In this document: positions 33,405 through 43,722 of the stretch, piece by piece
Numbering within the stretch: position 1 is the stretch's first letter
Layout of the letters: every line of letters begins with the position of its first letter
Assembly (NCBI GenBank): GCA_023101885.1
Contig: JALPQD010000411.1
Coordinates: 809,909 to 873,908 of the forward strand
Direction: 5' to 3'
Length of the DNA: 64,000 nt
Source of the DNA: Typhlomys cinereus
Lineage: Eukaryota > Chordata > Mammalia > Rodentia > Platacanthomyidae
Made by a program: the position numbers and the translations under genes
The notes under the pieces: model-generated
The model's input: only the letters and a program-made list of their open reading frames with translations
Databases searched by the model: none
Told to the model about the DNA's origin: nothing

Positions 33405-33488
33405 AGGACCGGAGAGATGCCTCAGTGGGTAAAAGTGCTTGCCAAGCCAGCCTGACAGTCTGAGTTCATACACGTGTAACCCACAATA
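33405..33488 (+). mobile_element. tRNA-type SINE head
   Basis: The string ggaccggagagatgcctcag, then gcttgccaagccagcctgac and ctgagttcatacacg, resembles a tRNA-related SINE head abutting the B1 fragment. A composite of this kind is known in rodents. Confidence 0.55.
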
Positions 33489-33589
33489 TGTCATCATGTT
33501 GCAGCTTGTCTGTGCATTACCAGTAAGTTCACAATCAAATAACAGGGATGTTTTGTTGTTGCTTATGGTCTCATTACAACTCACAGTCC

Positions 33590-33895
33590 AGGGTAGGAGG
33601 GTTCATACCAATACCAGAAGCCAAGGAACTGGTCATGCCATATTTGCAGGGATTGGGAGAGAGAATAAAGTCTTACTTGCCAGACTTCAAGTCTGGAAAA
33701 GTATGCCAGAGTATCAAACTACTAAACCAGCTCTCTCCAGCATATCTACCTGCCAGGGACTAGTCCTACCCACAATGGGCTGGACCCTCCCACATTAACT
33801 AGGAAATCTCCCACAGACAGCTGAAGGCTCATCTCAAATACCAATTCTTCACTGCTGTACCTAAAGCTCAGCTTTCAATTAAGTAAGATTATCTA
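33590..33895 (-). mobile_element. MaLR LTR
   Basis: This is the complement of the MaLR LTR order: ataccaataccagaagccaa, aagtcttacttgccagactt, tcctacccacaatgggctgg, and an ending with agctcagctttcaattaagt. It is a solo LTR. Confidence 0.65.
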
Positions 33896-33899
33896 ACTA

Positions 33900-35410
33900 C
33901 CAATAATGATAATAATAATTCAATTTTTCCTTTATAATCTTTCAAGGCCAGCCTGGTCTACATGTCAAGTCCCACTCTGAATGACCAAACCTCCTTGTGA
34001 TAATCTTACATTGGTCCTTGGATCAACAGACTTGGGAAATGTATCTGCTTAAATACAATTATATCATCATTTCTATGATTTCATTCCTTGATATCATGAA
34101 ATAAGTCACTTAATGGAAGGTCATAAAAGTCATTTCAGAGACAAAAATGAGCCATCATTTCTTAGTACAGCTTGGATCAACTGAATTGCTTTATCTATAA
34201 CTAATTTGTTGGCATAAACAACGTAACAGATAATCTTCTTACCTGAAAATGAACAAACATAACAGAGTCACTCACCAGCATCAACCCACATTCTAACAAA
34301 GAACCAAACACCCTTAGGCTGTCCTTCCTATGCAAACAGCGAATCTTCTTTTGATAGAAACAGACCTGTGTAAGGGAAATGGAACGTGCTATTTCATAAT
34401 GGTAAACTAATTTTCTCATGAATTTCTGAAGATAGCTGGTGAGCGCTTCTATCTATCAATGCCACGATGCAGAAAACGCTTCTGCTTAGAAGCAGAGAAG
34501 AGAGAAACTGATTAAAACACAGTGGGTAAGAAGCACTTTCCATCCATCATCACAGAGCCAAGAGGAGCTCGCCTTTCAATGCCCTGCAAACCGCAGGAGC
34601 AGATGCTACCTCTGGCTCCAGAGAATCCACAAGGAAGCATAAATATAAAATAGCAGTTACCCAGAACGTTTAGGGGGCCTCTCGGCTGCCCGGGGAGAAT
34701 GGATCTTCACAGCAAAGTATCAAGATAAGGCACTAGAGAAAAATCTGGATTTATGACCATCAGCTGTAGCAAAAGCCAAAGTCCTCAACACCGTTAACAG
34801 CAACTCTATGCAGATCCTTCTCATGTGGGAATCATTTACTGGTCAACTTGCAGTCATGATTCCCCATTCTTCCAATTAAGATTCCAGGAGAAGTCTAACT
34901 TGCCAGAATTAACTTTCTCTGGGACTTTGTCTGCAGGCGGTCATCATGCAGCCAAGGAAGAGAGATATCCCTTTCTCAACCTATTGAAAATCAAGTTTCC
35001 ATCTGCCATCGTCAGGCAAACTCCCCTGCCAGGAAACCAAGAGATTCTCAAACGCCATAGCTGAGGACCTGCTTCAGGAAAGAATAAAAATCTGTGTTAG
35101 TTCCTGTCCCCATGGCTGGGATAGAAGGAGACACATGGAGGTTTGTATGGGCTCAAGCTTTAGGGGATTTCAGCGTAGATTTGTTGATGGCATTGGAAGT
35201 CTGTGGCAGGAGTCCCTCACATGTTGGCAGATCAGAAAGCAGACGGCTGCGACTGGAAGCCAGAGACAGAATTTTCAAGGCCGACCCCCACTGACCCACC
35301 TCTACTAGCTAATGCATGACTGAAGTGTTTTGCAACTTTCCAAAATAGGGCCACCATTTGGGGCCATGTCAGGGAGCATGTCAGGTTATCATCACAAGAA
35401 ACCAAAAAGA
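33900..35410. other. Unassigned sequence
   Basis: No exon, RNA gene or repeat I can name. Short frames (66-79 codons) at 34825-35294 have no recognisable motif. Confidence 0.35.
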
Positions 35411-35416
35411 CCAGAT

Positions 35417-36151
35417 GGAGGAGGAGAGAGGAGGAAGAGAGAGGAGGAGGAGAGAGGAGGAGGATGAGGAGGATGAGGAGGGGGAGAAGGAGAGGGGGGA
35501 AGGAGGGAAGGAGGGAGGGAAAGAGGGAAGGAGGGAAGAGAGGAAGGAGGGAGGGAAGGAAGGAAGGAGGGAGGGAAGGAAGGAGGAAAGGAGGGAAGGA
35601 GAGAAGGAAGGAAGGAGGGAAGGGAGGAAGGAGGGAAGGGAGGAGGGAACGAGGAGAGGGAAGGAAGGAAGGAGGAGATAGGAGGGAAGGAAGGAAGGAG
35701 GAGAGGACGGACGGAGAAGGAGGAGGGAGGAGGGGAAGGAGGGAGGGAAGGAAAGCGGGAGAGGAGGAAGGAGGGAGGGAAGGAAGGAAGGAAGGAGGGA
35801 AGGAAAGAAGGAGGAAGGAAGGAAAGGAGGGAAAGAAGGAGGGAAGGAAGGAAGGAAAGAAGGAAGGAAGGAAAGAAGGAGGGAAGGAAGGAAAGAGGGA
35901 AGGAAGGAGGGAAAGACAGAAGGAAGGATGGAAGGAAAGAAGGAGGGAGGGAAGGAAGGAGGGAGGGAAGGAAGGAGGGAGGGAGGGAGTGAGGGAAGAG
36001 GGAAGGAAGGAAGGTGGGTGAATGAGGGAGGGGTGGAAAGAGAAGAAGAAGAGGAAGAGAAGGAAGAAAAAGAAGGGAAGAAGAGAAGAGGAAGAGGGAA
36101 GGAGAAGGGTGGAAGGGAAGGAAAGAGAAAGGAGGAGAAAGGGAGAAGGGG
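35417..36151. repeat. 735-bp polypurine tract, (GGAA/GGGA)n
   Basis: The plus strand is almost pure A/G with fewer than 20 pyrimidine interruptions by my count. Unbroken purine runs cover 35475-35649 (175 nt) and 35757-35916 (160 nt). Units of ggaa, ggga and gaag alternate without a fixed period. The very long open frames on both strands here (R/K/E/G on plus, S/P/F/L on minus) are artefacts. Such tracts can form triplex DNA (H-DNA) and are polymorphic. Confidence 0.97.
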
Positions 36152-36199
36152 GAACACAACAAAACCAGCATCTTCATTGGCCACGAGACTCATTGTTAT

Positions 36200-36960
36200 A
36201 AGGCACACTTGCTGCTTCCAGCAAGTTTAGTAATTCATTTTTTCTCTTCTTCTGACCCATATGACTCATTTGAAAAATGATACTTTCAAAAAAAAAAAAA
36301 GAAAAATGATACTTCCTCCAAAGTACATCTCTCTAGGAAAAGTAAAATAATAATGTACATCTAGATGTCAGTGACTAGTAGAATTAACCACCCTGATAAA
36401 ACCATCCTATAGATAAAAACATGTCAAGTAGCAGAAAATTGTAAAGGTTTTAGTGCCCTACCAACTGAAAGTGAGAGTAGGAAATTAGAAATGGGAAACC
36501 AGGAGTTCATGGGAATAAATTAATAAATGTAGGCTCATTTCAAAAACCAACATGCCACATAAGCTGGCAGCTTCCTGTCATCTCCTGTCAGGTGGCAACA
36601 TGACCAATGGGAAACACCAGTCAAGGTCTGCTGATGTCAAGAGTTTATTCCACCATTGCTGAGGCTCCTAAATTCCATGCCTGCAAAGTTCATGTATGTA
36701 AGGTCCTTTGGAATAAGCACAGATTTAGGGTTAAAATGATTATGTTTGGCTATCTACAGAAGGCATAGATACTGGAGTACTGTTGGTTGGCTGGGAACTC
36801 CAGGTCTTCATGCATGCCTTATAAGCAAAGGCTGGGCAATTAACTGACCTCTGTTCGCAGGCCCTTGGGATCGCTTGTTTCCATTAAATGTTCTTCATCT
36901 TCAACGGAAACAATAAAGAAACTATACTTTATGTATTTTTAAGTTTAACACATGGGGGAG
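36200..36960. other. Unassigned sequence
   Basis: Nothing I can assign. The ending around 36868-36915 (tttccattaaatgttcttca) looks like an LTR polyadenylation region but is not diagnostic. Confidence 0.3.
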
Positions 36961-36971
36961 GGGAGGAGGCC

Positions 36972-37265
36972 CTGGGGAAATGCCCCAGTGGTTAAAAGCC
37001 ATTGTCTCCAAAGCAAAAGACCTGGGATTCAGATCCCTGATCCCACGGTCACAGAGGCTGCTTGTAATTATCATCCTGGAAAGCAGAGCCTGAAAAACTC
37101 CAGAGCAAAGCAATAAGGTGGAAGAGCAGTCCAGGATGGTTCTCAGTGTCACCCTGGGACCTCCACAGACACACACAATCCAGTGTCTTCTTGTACACAC
37201 ACACACACATGCGCACACACACACACGCACACACACACACGCACACACACACACACGCACAGATA
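36972..37265 (+). mobile_element. B2-superfamily-like SINE with (CA)n tail
   Basis: The body matches other copies (tcctggaaagcagagcctga, cagtccaggatggttctcag, gggacctccacagacac). The head is diverged. The (CA)n tail spans about 37192-37262. Confidence 0.75.
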
Positions 37266-37664
37266 CTCTCAGCACCCAAAGTTGAGGAACAACTGACCTC
37301 AGCGCACAGTCTTGAAAGCTATCTTGAGCTCCTTTAGTGATATGTGAAAAGCATGCAGATGTTTTGCTGGGGGAAGGTTTAACAGTCCCCTGCGGCTTGA
37401 CAAAGATGCTTCAACCAAGATGCCTTTGTGTACAGCACACACAAGAGGCCATGTTGTTTAATGATCCCAAGAACCAGGCAGGGCGGAGGCTCTGTCTGCC
37501 CCAGGAGGATCTGGTAGACAGCGGTGCATGACTGGCGTTGTGACTCCGGCCATCGGGTTTGTGCCAGAGATCAAAGCAAGGAGGCTTCCAACCTTTTCCC
37601 AAACCCAGCAGCAAAGGAAAACTCTTTATAAAGAGCAGAGAAGAAAGAAACTGGGTGGGCTGAC

Positions 37665-37815
37665 ACATGACAGGAATTCCAGTGTTTGGGAGACTGAGGG
37701 ATGAATTCCAGGCCATCCTGGTCCATAGGTGAGACTCTGAAGGGGAGATGGGAGAAGGAAAGAGGAAAGGAAGAGAGGGCAAGGAAAAGAAAGGGAAGGG
37801 AAGAGGGGCCTGCAA
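37665..37815 (+). mobile_element. B1-like SINE with purine-rich tail
   Basis: The strings acaggaattccagtgtttgg, gagactgagggatgaattcc and ggccatcctggtccat fit B1. A gaag-rich purine run follows. Confidence 0.55.
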
Positions 37816-38710
37816 AAGCACAGGGAATCTAGCGCTCGAGCCCTGGACACCAGACGCTGTCTCTTCAAGGATCAGTGAGAGGAATGACATCACCAAAGTA
37901 AGTGGACACCGCACTTGCTGCTGCCAAGACAGGCAGTCAGCAGCGCAGCGGGCTGACGCTCGGAAGCAGCCATGAGCTGTGGGGCCCCCACTCTGCACAC
38001 AGCCTGCATGTAGAAGCATAGACGCTTCACCCCAGGGGTTCCTGGACACTTGGGGAGAGCTGAAAAAAAAAACAAAGTAGGAGACACTTGATTTGTTACA
38101 ACCTACAGCATGGAAGAATAAGGGAAAATAAGAATGATTTCCCCCAAGATGGTGAGACGGGACATATCCACCATAGTTAACATGAGCATGTCACGTGTGA
38201 GTTAGTAAGTGTATGTCATGCACTCAATAAAACAAGCCAAACAATCACTGTAAGTGATAGAACTTCTCATCCCCCTCATCCCTTCATCCATGAGGGAGAA
38301 ATAAGGGGTAGTATTTTAAGAAAAAAAGTCTTACAAATATTTCTTCCTTTTTAGGATTATAGAAGTGTCAGTACCAACATTAGCATCAGGAAAAAAACTG
38401 TAAGAAAATGATCAGAATTCTGTGTTTCTGTCGAAGATTATTTTCATAGCACATGGCACCCTTTTCAATGGTCTTCACAATCTTACTAATTCTCTTTAAG
38501 TTCTTTTTTCCAAGGACAGGTTTATGTTAGCAGGAAACAAGCTAGGAACTGCTGCAAATGCGGACAGTCTTTGTTACAAAGGAAAATGTGATAGAGGAGC
38601 TTAAGGAATGTTCTTAATGACAGAGGACATTAATTTACTCCAATGCCTTTGCTGACATACAAAGCTCAGTTTCTCCCAAAAGGGGAAGAATAGAGGAATC
38701 CCTTTGTCTC
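37816..38710. other. Unassigned sequence
   Basis: No supportable gene. A 212-codon minus-strand open frame (38049-37411) crosses the B1 element and purine tract, so I regard it as chance. Confidence 0.35.
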
Positions 38711-38714
38711 TGTT

Positions 38715-38880
38715 ATTATTATTAATTTTTAGTTGCCATACAAAATTATAGGTTTCACATGACATCTTCATATAGATATATCATTACATTTTGCTCATAT
38801 CCATCCCACCATCCTCTTGCGTCCCTCTCCCTTACTGGTCCCCCTTACTCCCTGAAAATAATCCTCTTGTTGCTACACCA
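38715..38880 (-). mobile_element. Possible old rodent L1 3' end
   Basis: The string gccatacaaaattataggtt, then tatagatatatcattacatt and a CCATCCCACCATCCTCTTG-like pyrimidine block, resembles the complement of an old rodent L1 3'UTR. Assignment is from memory. Confidence 0.35.
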
Positions 38881-38974
38881 TATAGAGAGAGATAAAGATA
38901 GGGATAACAGAGGAAAAAGATAGATAAATATAGACAGACAGATAGATAGATGATAAATAGATAAATAGAGAAAT

Positions 38975-39104
38975 CTCAGGGTGAAGCAAGAAGGCAGTAG
39001 AAGCCATCCAGGTTGATTCCTGGTCATCCTTGGTCCTTCACAGGGACACACAGTGTTCTCTCTCACCCCCACACACACCCCCTTGGTCCTCCACAGGGAC
39101 ACAC

Positions 39105-39146
<42 letters not shown>

Positions 39147-39150
39147 TAAA
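38975..39150 (+). mobile_element. B2-superfamily-like SINE, 3' part
   Basis: The strings gaagcaagaaggcagtagaa, ccatccaggttgattcctgg and gtccttcacagggacacaca come from the SINE body. The last motif is repeated in tandem (39029 and 39085). A (CA)n run at 39103-39143 and an aataaa tail follow. Confidence 0.65.
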
Positions 39151-39177
39151 TAAAATATTTTAAAAGCTTTATTAACT

Positions 39178-39420
39178 ATTATTATTGTGTGCATGTGTAT
39201 GAGAGAGGTATGATGTGTAGTGTGCATGTGTGTGTGTGTGTGTACAAGTGGTATGTGTATATGATGTGTAACATGTATGTGATATGTGGGATATGTAGGT
39301 ATATAATGTGTGTTTGTACACGTGTGTGGTTTGTATGTATATAATGTTTGCTGTGCTATGTGTATGTATGTGGAGTGTATATGTGATATGTATTCATGTG
39401 TGTGTGCACAAGTGCTTGCA
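39178..39420. repeat. Imperfect TG/TATG-rich low-complexity region
   Basis: Irregular tgtg, atgtgt and tatg units extend from 39178 to about 39420. Confidence 0.8.
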
Positions 39421-39429
39421 CGTGCCAGA

Positions 39430-39845
39430 GAGTGCATATCGAGTTCAGAAGACAACTTTGTGAGTTTTGGTTCTCTCTCTCCTGCCCCCTTTATGTGGGT
39501 TTCAGAGATGGACCTGATGTTGCCAGGTTTGTGTGGCAAGCACCTTTCACATACTGAGCCATCTTGCCAAGAGATCATTTTAATTTTGATTAAAGCTATC
39601 TAATTTAGCACTGCATTTAGAATAACTATTTCTAAGTTTTCTTTGTCTCTTTTCAAAGCTAAAACCTGAGGTGTCTCTTGGTAACAAGGAAATTGTTTGT
39701 AAAATGCAGATCCGTATACCAAGCAGAAAGCAAAACACCACAGAGTCGAAGCAGATCCTGAGCGCTTCAGTCGTTTCAGATCATCACAAGTACAGACTGT
39801 TACGTAACAGCACCCGCTCTGTGGCATGACTGCAGCACCATGTTA
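39430..39845. other. Unassigned sequence
   Basis: Nothing supportable was found. Confidence 0.35.
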
Positions 39846-39849
39846 CTGG

Positions 39850-39935
39850 GGCTATTGACTTTTTAGGATGCAGGGTGGAGCCCACAGTCTTGTGCATGCT
39901 ATACTCTACCACTGAGCAACGCCCCCAATGCTGCA
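39850..39935 (-). mobile_element. ID-like SINE
   Basis: The plus strand has cttgtgcatgctatactcta and ccactgagcaacgcccccaa, the complement of an ID element head. Confidence 0.55.
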
Positions 39936-40149
39936 TTTTATTACTGTTGTTAATCTCAAACACCAAACTCCCCCTGCTAATTATACCTGGTCTCTTGTAG
40001 CAGGCCACTAGTGAGGGAGTGCCAGCGTCTTGGGTCTCCACTAACTTTAATGCCACATAGTGGGTATTCACTAAATGCATGTCACATGATGAGCCATTCC
40101 CTTGGATTTCTATTACTTTGGTAAAAAAGACAATTATGTCGATGTTACC

Positions 40150-40240
40150 CAGACTGTCCTCAGAACGGAATTATTTTCTATATCAGTCTCCCCAGGAGGT
40201 AGGATTACAGGCACCCACCAACACATTAGACTAGTTCAGA
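40150..40240 (-). mobile_element. B1-like SINE fragment
   Basis: The string cagtctccccaggaggtagg, then attacaggcacccaccaaca, is the complement of a B1 core. Confidence 0.5.
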
Positions 40241-40270
40241 TAATTAGAAGGGTCTCAACTCAAAATAGCT

Positions 40271-40573
40271 TTTTTTTAAAAATTTTTTTATTATTATTAT
40301 TATTTATTCAACTGTGTGTATGTGTGCGCGCGCGTGTGTCTGTGTGTGTGTATGTGTGTGTCTGTGTATGTGTAGAACCACGGACGAATTCGCGAACCAC
40401 CATGGACGCCTCCACCTCCTTCTGCCCTGGGATTCACAGGCTCCGCCCTACCAGGACCAGAAGCGCAGGCCGCCCCCGCTTCCCCCTGGCGTCTATACGT
40501 GGGATCTGGGATCCGAACTCGGGACCCTCCGCCTGCAAGGCGGAGGCTTAACCCCTGAGCCACCTCTCCAGCC
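40271..40573 (-). mobile_element. Young CpG-rich B2-superfamily-like SINE with 15-bp TSD
   Basis: The minus strand reads ggctggagaggtggctcagg at its start, an A-box-like region, a B-box-like region in gagttcggatcccag, and a CpG-rich body. The tail holds a mixed CA/CG microsatellite, an (aataat)n run and A's. The TSD ctcaaaatagctttt is exact at 40259-40273 and 40574-40588. High CpG retention and an exact TSD indicate recent insertion. Confidence 0.88.
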
Positions 40574-40644
40574 CTCAAAATAGCTTTTAAGAGATAAGTT
40601 CGAAGGAAAACAAAAGAGACTGTTCTGACCATTCCAGAACTGGC

Positions 40645-41025
40645 CAAGGTGGGGAGGTGGCACGGTTACTCTTTGTGCTGCTGTGAGACACCATGAAGAC
40701 TCAAGGAACTTGAGAAAGAAAGAAAGGCCTATTTAGCTCACGGCTCCAGAGGGAAGAGACAGCCCATTATGGTAGAAAAGGCATGGCTGGCTGCAGAAGC
40801 TGGAAGTGGCTTGAGTCACAGTCAACATGAAGGCTGAGAGAGTAAACCAGAGAGCAGACTGCTAGTAGAAGCAGGTGGGTTAACCAACCTCAAGACCCAC
40901 CCCCGGTGATATGCCTTCCTTCAGAAGGCCTCACCTTCTCAGGTTGCCATCCCAGACATCAACTAAGAGTCAAATACATGAGCCTGTGGGGCCAACTCAC
41001 ATTCCAAGCATGATAGGAGGCTCCC
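40645..41025. mobile_element. URR1-like non-autonomous DNA element
   Basis: The strings tgctgctgtgagacaccatg, ctcacggctccagagggaag and ccaacctcaagacccacccc, then atgagcctgtggggccaact, follow the order of a rodent repeat that I recall as URR1 (hAT-Charlie). Terminal repeats were not resolved. Confidence 0.5.
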
Positions 41026-41029
41026 TCAG

Positions 41030-41710
41030 AGGTATGGTGGATAAAGATGGGAATGTTGTTTGACTTTTTCTCAGCATGAATGAATTTCCCAACGAACGTT
41101 CCTTCCAAGAAGAAAGCATATGCCTCCATCCTCAAGGAGGACAGTTTCAGGAATCACTACCCAACCTCAGGGAGCGAGAACAAAGTCAGTCAAGATAGCC
41201 ATGTCTCCGGAGCGCAGTCTCCACTCAAGGATTAGCGAATGGCATCTGAACAGAGGCTGCTACTCCTGCCCCGCTACCTCCCAGTCCTCTGCCCTCACCC
41301 ACTCCTTCTCTCCCTCTATCTCCCAAGTCTCTCCTGACCAGCAAAGCACCCAGCTGTGACACGTGCCTCCCTGATTCACACTGTGCCACTAACTCAATGT
41401 TCTCACTAACAAAAGCGGACACAATTGGACCATCTCTTATGGTCACTGTGAGCATGAACAAGAATACACTAGGAAGATCTATTAACAGCAGTGAATGAGA
41501 CAGTGCACGTGTTTTGCTTGATACATTGGCTAATACTACGCTGACATGTAGACAAGAGATCTGCATTGGCAACACTGATTGGACAAGTTGTTTGGGAATC
41601 ACATATCCATGTAATTTTTCCTCTCAAACAAGACTCAATTATGAAAAACCTCATAATCCAAGTATCCCAATGCAACGTTTCAGCCTATTTTACCATCTCA
41701 AGTGGTTTAT
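41030..41710. other. Unassigned sequence
   Basis: The short frames have no known motif. I find no repeat I can name. Confidence 0.35.
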
Positions 41711-41714
41711 TTCT

Positions 41715-41790
41715 GGAGTGGGGAAATGGGGGTCAAACTCGGGCTTCGTGAATGTTACGCAAATGCAATACCACTGAGCTGCTTCCCCAG
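41715..41790 (-). mobile_element. ID-like SINE
   Basis: The strings gggggtcaaactcgggcttc and ataccactgagctgcttccc are the complement of an ID head. Confidence 0.55.
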
Positions 41791-41879
41791 AAATCCATTA
41801 CTGAAATTAAAAACTTGATGAGTTGGAACTCAGAGCCTTTGAGAACAAAAGGCTGAATCTCCATCTATCAAACGAGCTT

Positions 41880-42008
41880 CCGACTGGACATGGCAGCGTG
41901 CGTATATAATCTTAGCATTACATAAAGTGAGACAGGGGAATATTGAGTTCTAGATCAGACTGAGTTGCACAGTAAGACCCTCTGTGAAAACGAAAACAAA
42001 AAGACGAC
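41880..42008 (+). mobile_element. B1-like SINE
   Basis: The string gactggacatggcagcgtgc and a taatcttagcattacataaa core, then gagttgcacagtaagaccct, fit B1. Confidence 0.6.
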
Positions 42009-42009
42009 T

Positions 42010-43095
42010 CAAGAAATTAGTTGCCCATGTGTACAAGACCCTGCACAGGATTTGACCTATCAGCATTTCACCATGGTAAGAGAAAGATTTCAAGTGGCCC
42101 CATGCCTCCCTGACAGACTATGGAGTATTAACGCTGGATTGGGGAGGGGAGATGCTTTCCTCAATAACACACCCATAATTCATATAATTCATAATCCAAA
42201 TACTACACCATAATTCATGCTCCAACAAGTGCTCAAGCACATTCCAGCAAAGGCAAACCAAATGAAACTCATTGAGTCACATGGAAAAAAATGAAAATAG
42301 TGAGGAAACTGGCAGGGAAGAAGAATTATAATGGGAAGAGGAAAGGGATGGGATTAGGAATTAAGGAGTAAGATTATGGTAACTTTTTATTCATGTATGA
42401 TGCTTTAAAAGAATAAGGAATAAAAATAATAGTAAAAGTGGAAATAAATACATGAAACAACAAGCTACAATCTTCGGAGGTGAGAGAGTATCTGGACAGC
42501 CCCCTCTGCACACTATATTTTGCTTTTTTTTTGTTTCCTGACTTCTCTTTCAACCACTTTTTTATGGATAAAAAGCAATCCAAGAGTTAACTCTATCATC
42601 TTTTCTAAGGAAGAGGCGTTTACTTTCACTCACCGTTTCAGAGTGAAAGGCTGGACCCACAGCTTTGGTCACAAAGCAAGGCAGGAGCACCCTCCCCACC
42701 TCCCAGCATCTAGGAATGAAGAAGAGAGAATCTCAGTAAGTTTTGAAAAATAAATATTTTTGAAGCAGTTCTAAGTTCACAACAAAACTGAGAGGAAGAC
42801 AGATTTCCTGTGTTCTCCTTGCTGTACATATGTGCTTCCCTACTACTGATACCCCCGCCAAGATACTACATTAATTGCAACCCACAAGCCTGCCTGATGA
42901 ACTTGTTTTAGTTGACAAACTTCTCTAGCAACATATTAGCCATGCAAATCTCCTAGGCCATTTAAAAAGAATGCCTTGCTACAAATGCCTGTTCTATAGA
43001 GTCTCTTTGACCTTCAGTTAGTTACTTGCTTTGGACCCCATTCTACATAAACACTACGGTGAAGAGGTGCTTGGTATCATAAGCTATTGGGGAAA
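42010..43095. other. Unassigned sequence
   Basis: Nothing supportable was found. Confidence 0.35.
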
Positions 43096-43099
43096 TCAT

Positions 43100-43208
43100 A
43101 ATGAAAACCTGGTGATGCCAGGCTAAGGCAGGAGGATTTCAAGCTCAAGTCAGCATGGGCAACACACAGAGTTTGTAGCCAACAGGGACTACATCAAGAC
43201 ATCCCGTC
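43100..43208 (+). mobile_element. B1-like SINE, partial
   Basis: The strings gatgccaggctaaggcagga and ggatttcaagctcaagtcag, then gcatgggcaacacac, fit the B1 body. Confidence 0.5.
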
Positions 43209-43210
43209 TC

Positions 43211-43220
43211 AGCGCGCGCG

Positions 43221-43274
<54 letters not shown>
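43211..43274. repeat. (CG)n/(CA)n alternating purine-pyrimidine run
   Basis: GCGCGCGCACGCGCGC passes into a pure CA run. Alternating purine-pyrimidine with CG steps favours Z-DNA. It ends about 30 bp upstream of the L1-C promoter. Confidence 0.95.
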
Positions 43275-43275
<1 letters not shown>

Positions 43276-43287
43276 GAATAATGAGAT

Positions 43288-43304
43288 AAAAATTACAAAA
43301 TCAG
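43288..43304. repeat. L1-C target-site duplication, left copy
   Basis: The 17-bp string aaaaattacaaaatcag is exactly repeated at 49627-49643. Confidence 0.95.
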
Positions 43305-43722
43305 CCCCTTTTCACCCCACTCTGCTCCGCGGGTCGGGACGCGAGCGCGCGGTCCAGCCAGGCCTCACCCCGCGCCCTAGGTAAGTCCCCGTTCGGGCTC
43401 CGCCCACCAGGACCCCAGGTCAGCCCACAGGGACCCGGCTCCGACTCCCACCATCCAGCCGGAGTCGCGCGCGGGGGCCGAGGGACGAGGAGGACCTCCC
43501 CCTGCGCCCGGGCCCCGCCCCAGCTGCCATCGGGTTAAATAGCTCCACACCTACGCGCCCATCCTCCCTTTTCACCCCACCCCGCTCCACTGGTCGGGAC
43601 ACGCGCGAGGTCCAGCCGGGCCTCACCCCGCGTCCTAGGTAAGTCCCCGTTCGGGCCCCGCCCACCAGGACCCCAGGCCAAATAATTCAGTTTAGTGAAA
43701 TTGAGAGATCTTAAGAGTTAAA
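43305..43722 (+). promoter_or_regulatory. L1-C 5'UTR: type A promoter monomers
   Basis: The unit beginning ccttttcaccccac recurs at 43307 and 43567, giving a 260-bp period. The second unit is partial and joins directly to the ORF1 leader (aaataattcagtttagtg). Each unit has a splice donor consensus CTAG|GTAAGT on the sense strand, with GT at 43381 and 43639. The motif gggttaaatagctcc near 43536 is TATA-like. Promoter activity is inferred from its position and from mouse L1 monomers. Confidence 0.8.
43420..43665 (-). other. Antisense open frame in L1-C promoter monomers
   Basis: This is an 81-codon frame with an ATG at 43663-43665, antisense to L1-C. It shares the RPGWT start region and the GVELFNP-AAGAGPG stretch with the antisense frame of L1-A (1299-1712). 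Conservation could reflect DNA-level relatedness of the monomers rather than protein selection. Confidence 0.4.

Noticed and set aside
35381..36208. Very long open frames on both strands (up to 275 codons) of S/P/F/L-rich or R/K/E/G-rich composition
   Set aside because: They arise from the polypurine tract, which lacks stop codons in all frames, and have no initiation or splice context.
37411..38049. 212-codon minus-strand open frame
   Set aside because: It crosses a B1-like SINE and a purine-rich tail and has no recognisable domain.
39063..39578. 171-codon frame rich in H, T, Y and I
   Set aside because: It is a translation of TG/CA- and TATG-type simple sequence plus a SINE tail.
23911..43274. 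CRISPR-like spacing among repeated CA/TG runs
   Set aside because: These are SINE-tail microsatellites in a mammalian genome. There are no regular direct repeats with unique spacers.
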